Assembly (NCBI GenBank): GCA_900763675.1
Contig: CAAFLE010000017.1
Location: forward strand, 1-12,764
Origin: an uncultured Oscillospiraceae bacterium
GTDB lineage: Bacteria > Bacillota > Clostridia > Oscillospirales > Oscillospiraceae
Length of the DNA stretch: 12,764 bases
Direction: 5' to 3'
In this document: positions 12,653-12,764 of the stretch, piece after piece
Position numbering within the stretch: the first letter of the stretch is position 1
How the letters are laid out: each line of letters begins with the position of its first letter
Notes under the pieces: model-generated
The model's database searches: none
What the model saw: only the letters and a program-made list of their open reading frames with translations
What the model was told of the DNA's origin: nothing
Translations under genes and position numbers: made by a program

Positions 12653-12683
12653 ATTGTACCATCGGCGTATTTTGCAGAGCCAA
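12653..12683 (-). promoter_or_regulatory. possible promoter of the racemase operon
   Basis: On the minus strand TACAAT (12658-12653), preceded by TGG, makes an extended -10 box. The best -35-like sequence is TTGGCT (12683-12678), at a long 19-base spacing. The position, about 60 bases before the first gene, is suitable. From 12684 to the window end I see no gene, only AT-richer sequence that may hold regulatory sites. Confidence 0.45.
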
Positions 12684-12764
12684 TCGTTTTTCTTGATGGC
12701 GGCGATTAAAAACCGAACGGCACGGGGAAAATCGAAAAGTAACCGGACATAATTCGACATATTC

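Noticed and set aside
10213..12653. Three long plus-strand frames (10213-11205, 10937-11875, 11766-12653) opposite the racemase operon
   Set aside because: The minus-strand products have clear family motifs; the plus-strand frames have low-complexity Arg/Ala-rich sequence. The similarity between the last two only reflects the duplication on the other strand.
12591..12683. An upstream extension of the first racemase copy
   Set aside because: It runs through the leader hairpin and the possible promoter; the alignment with the second copy starts exactly at 12590.
12684..12764. A sigma-54 promoter before the racemase operon
   Set aside because: I looked for a GG and GC pair at the required ten-base spacing with flanking TGGCAC/TTGC and found none.

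Overview
The window looks like the chromosome of a GC-rich, spore-forming gut Firmicute of the class Clostridia, most plausibly an Oscillospiraceae relative. This is inference from four things: a T-box riboswitch in front of a threonyl-tRNA synthetase, a SleB spore cortex-lytic enzyme, strong AGGAGG ribosome binding sites, and GC-rich codon use with GTG and TTG starts. I see no rRNA, tRNA, CRISPR array, transposase or phage genes. Most of the window is housekeeping or conserved-family material.

Layout, left to right. (1) 1-2078, plus strand: a self-contained operon of a YtrA-type GntR repressor, an ABC ATPase and an ABC membrane protein. The genes overlap by 11 bases each. A palindromic operator sits on the promoter and a strong terminator closes the operon. 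(2) 2118-2357, minus strand: an AT-richer remnant holding only the C-terminal end of an alpha/beta hydrolase. (3) 2434-4300, plus: ychF with a textbook promoter, then a DUF1624 membrane acyltransferase-like gene that begins inside the ychF stop codon. (4) 4297-6420, plus: promoter, threonine T-box leader, a threonyl-tRNA synthetase without the N-terminal TGS domain, and a terminator whose 3' arm also carries the ribosome binding site of the next gene. (5) 6421-7318, plus: sleB, two small palindromes and a doubtful short ORF closed by a hairpin. (6) 7350-9059, plus: a zinc-ribbon/coiled-coil/membrane protein with a TTG start, followed by a DUF362 protein without a ferredoxin domain. (7) 9065-10071, plus: a hairpin with a -35 box in its loop, a second leader hairpin, and a yitT-family membrane protein with a GTG start. 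(8) 10120-12660, minus: a convergent three-gene operon with two tandem Asp/Glu racemase-superfamily paralogues (about 61% identical by my gapless count) and an ornithine cyclodeaminase/mu-crystallin-family protein.

How the genes work together. The first operon should sense an unknown signal through the GntR protein and make its own ABC exporter-like complex. The thrS unit is controlled by uncharged tRNA-Thr through transcription antitermination. The minus-strand operon is the most open-ended part: the racemase plus cyclodeaminase pairing resembles the eutA/eutC pair of ectoine degradation, but the substrate here is unknown. I found no clear evidence of an undescribed large system; the best candidates for follow-up are that operon and several places where regulatory elements share the same bases.
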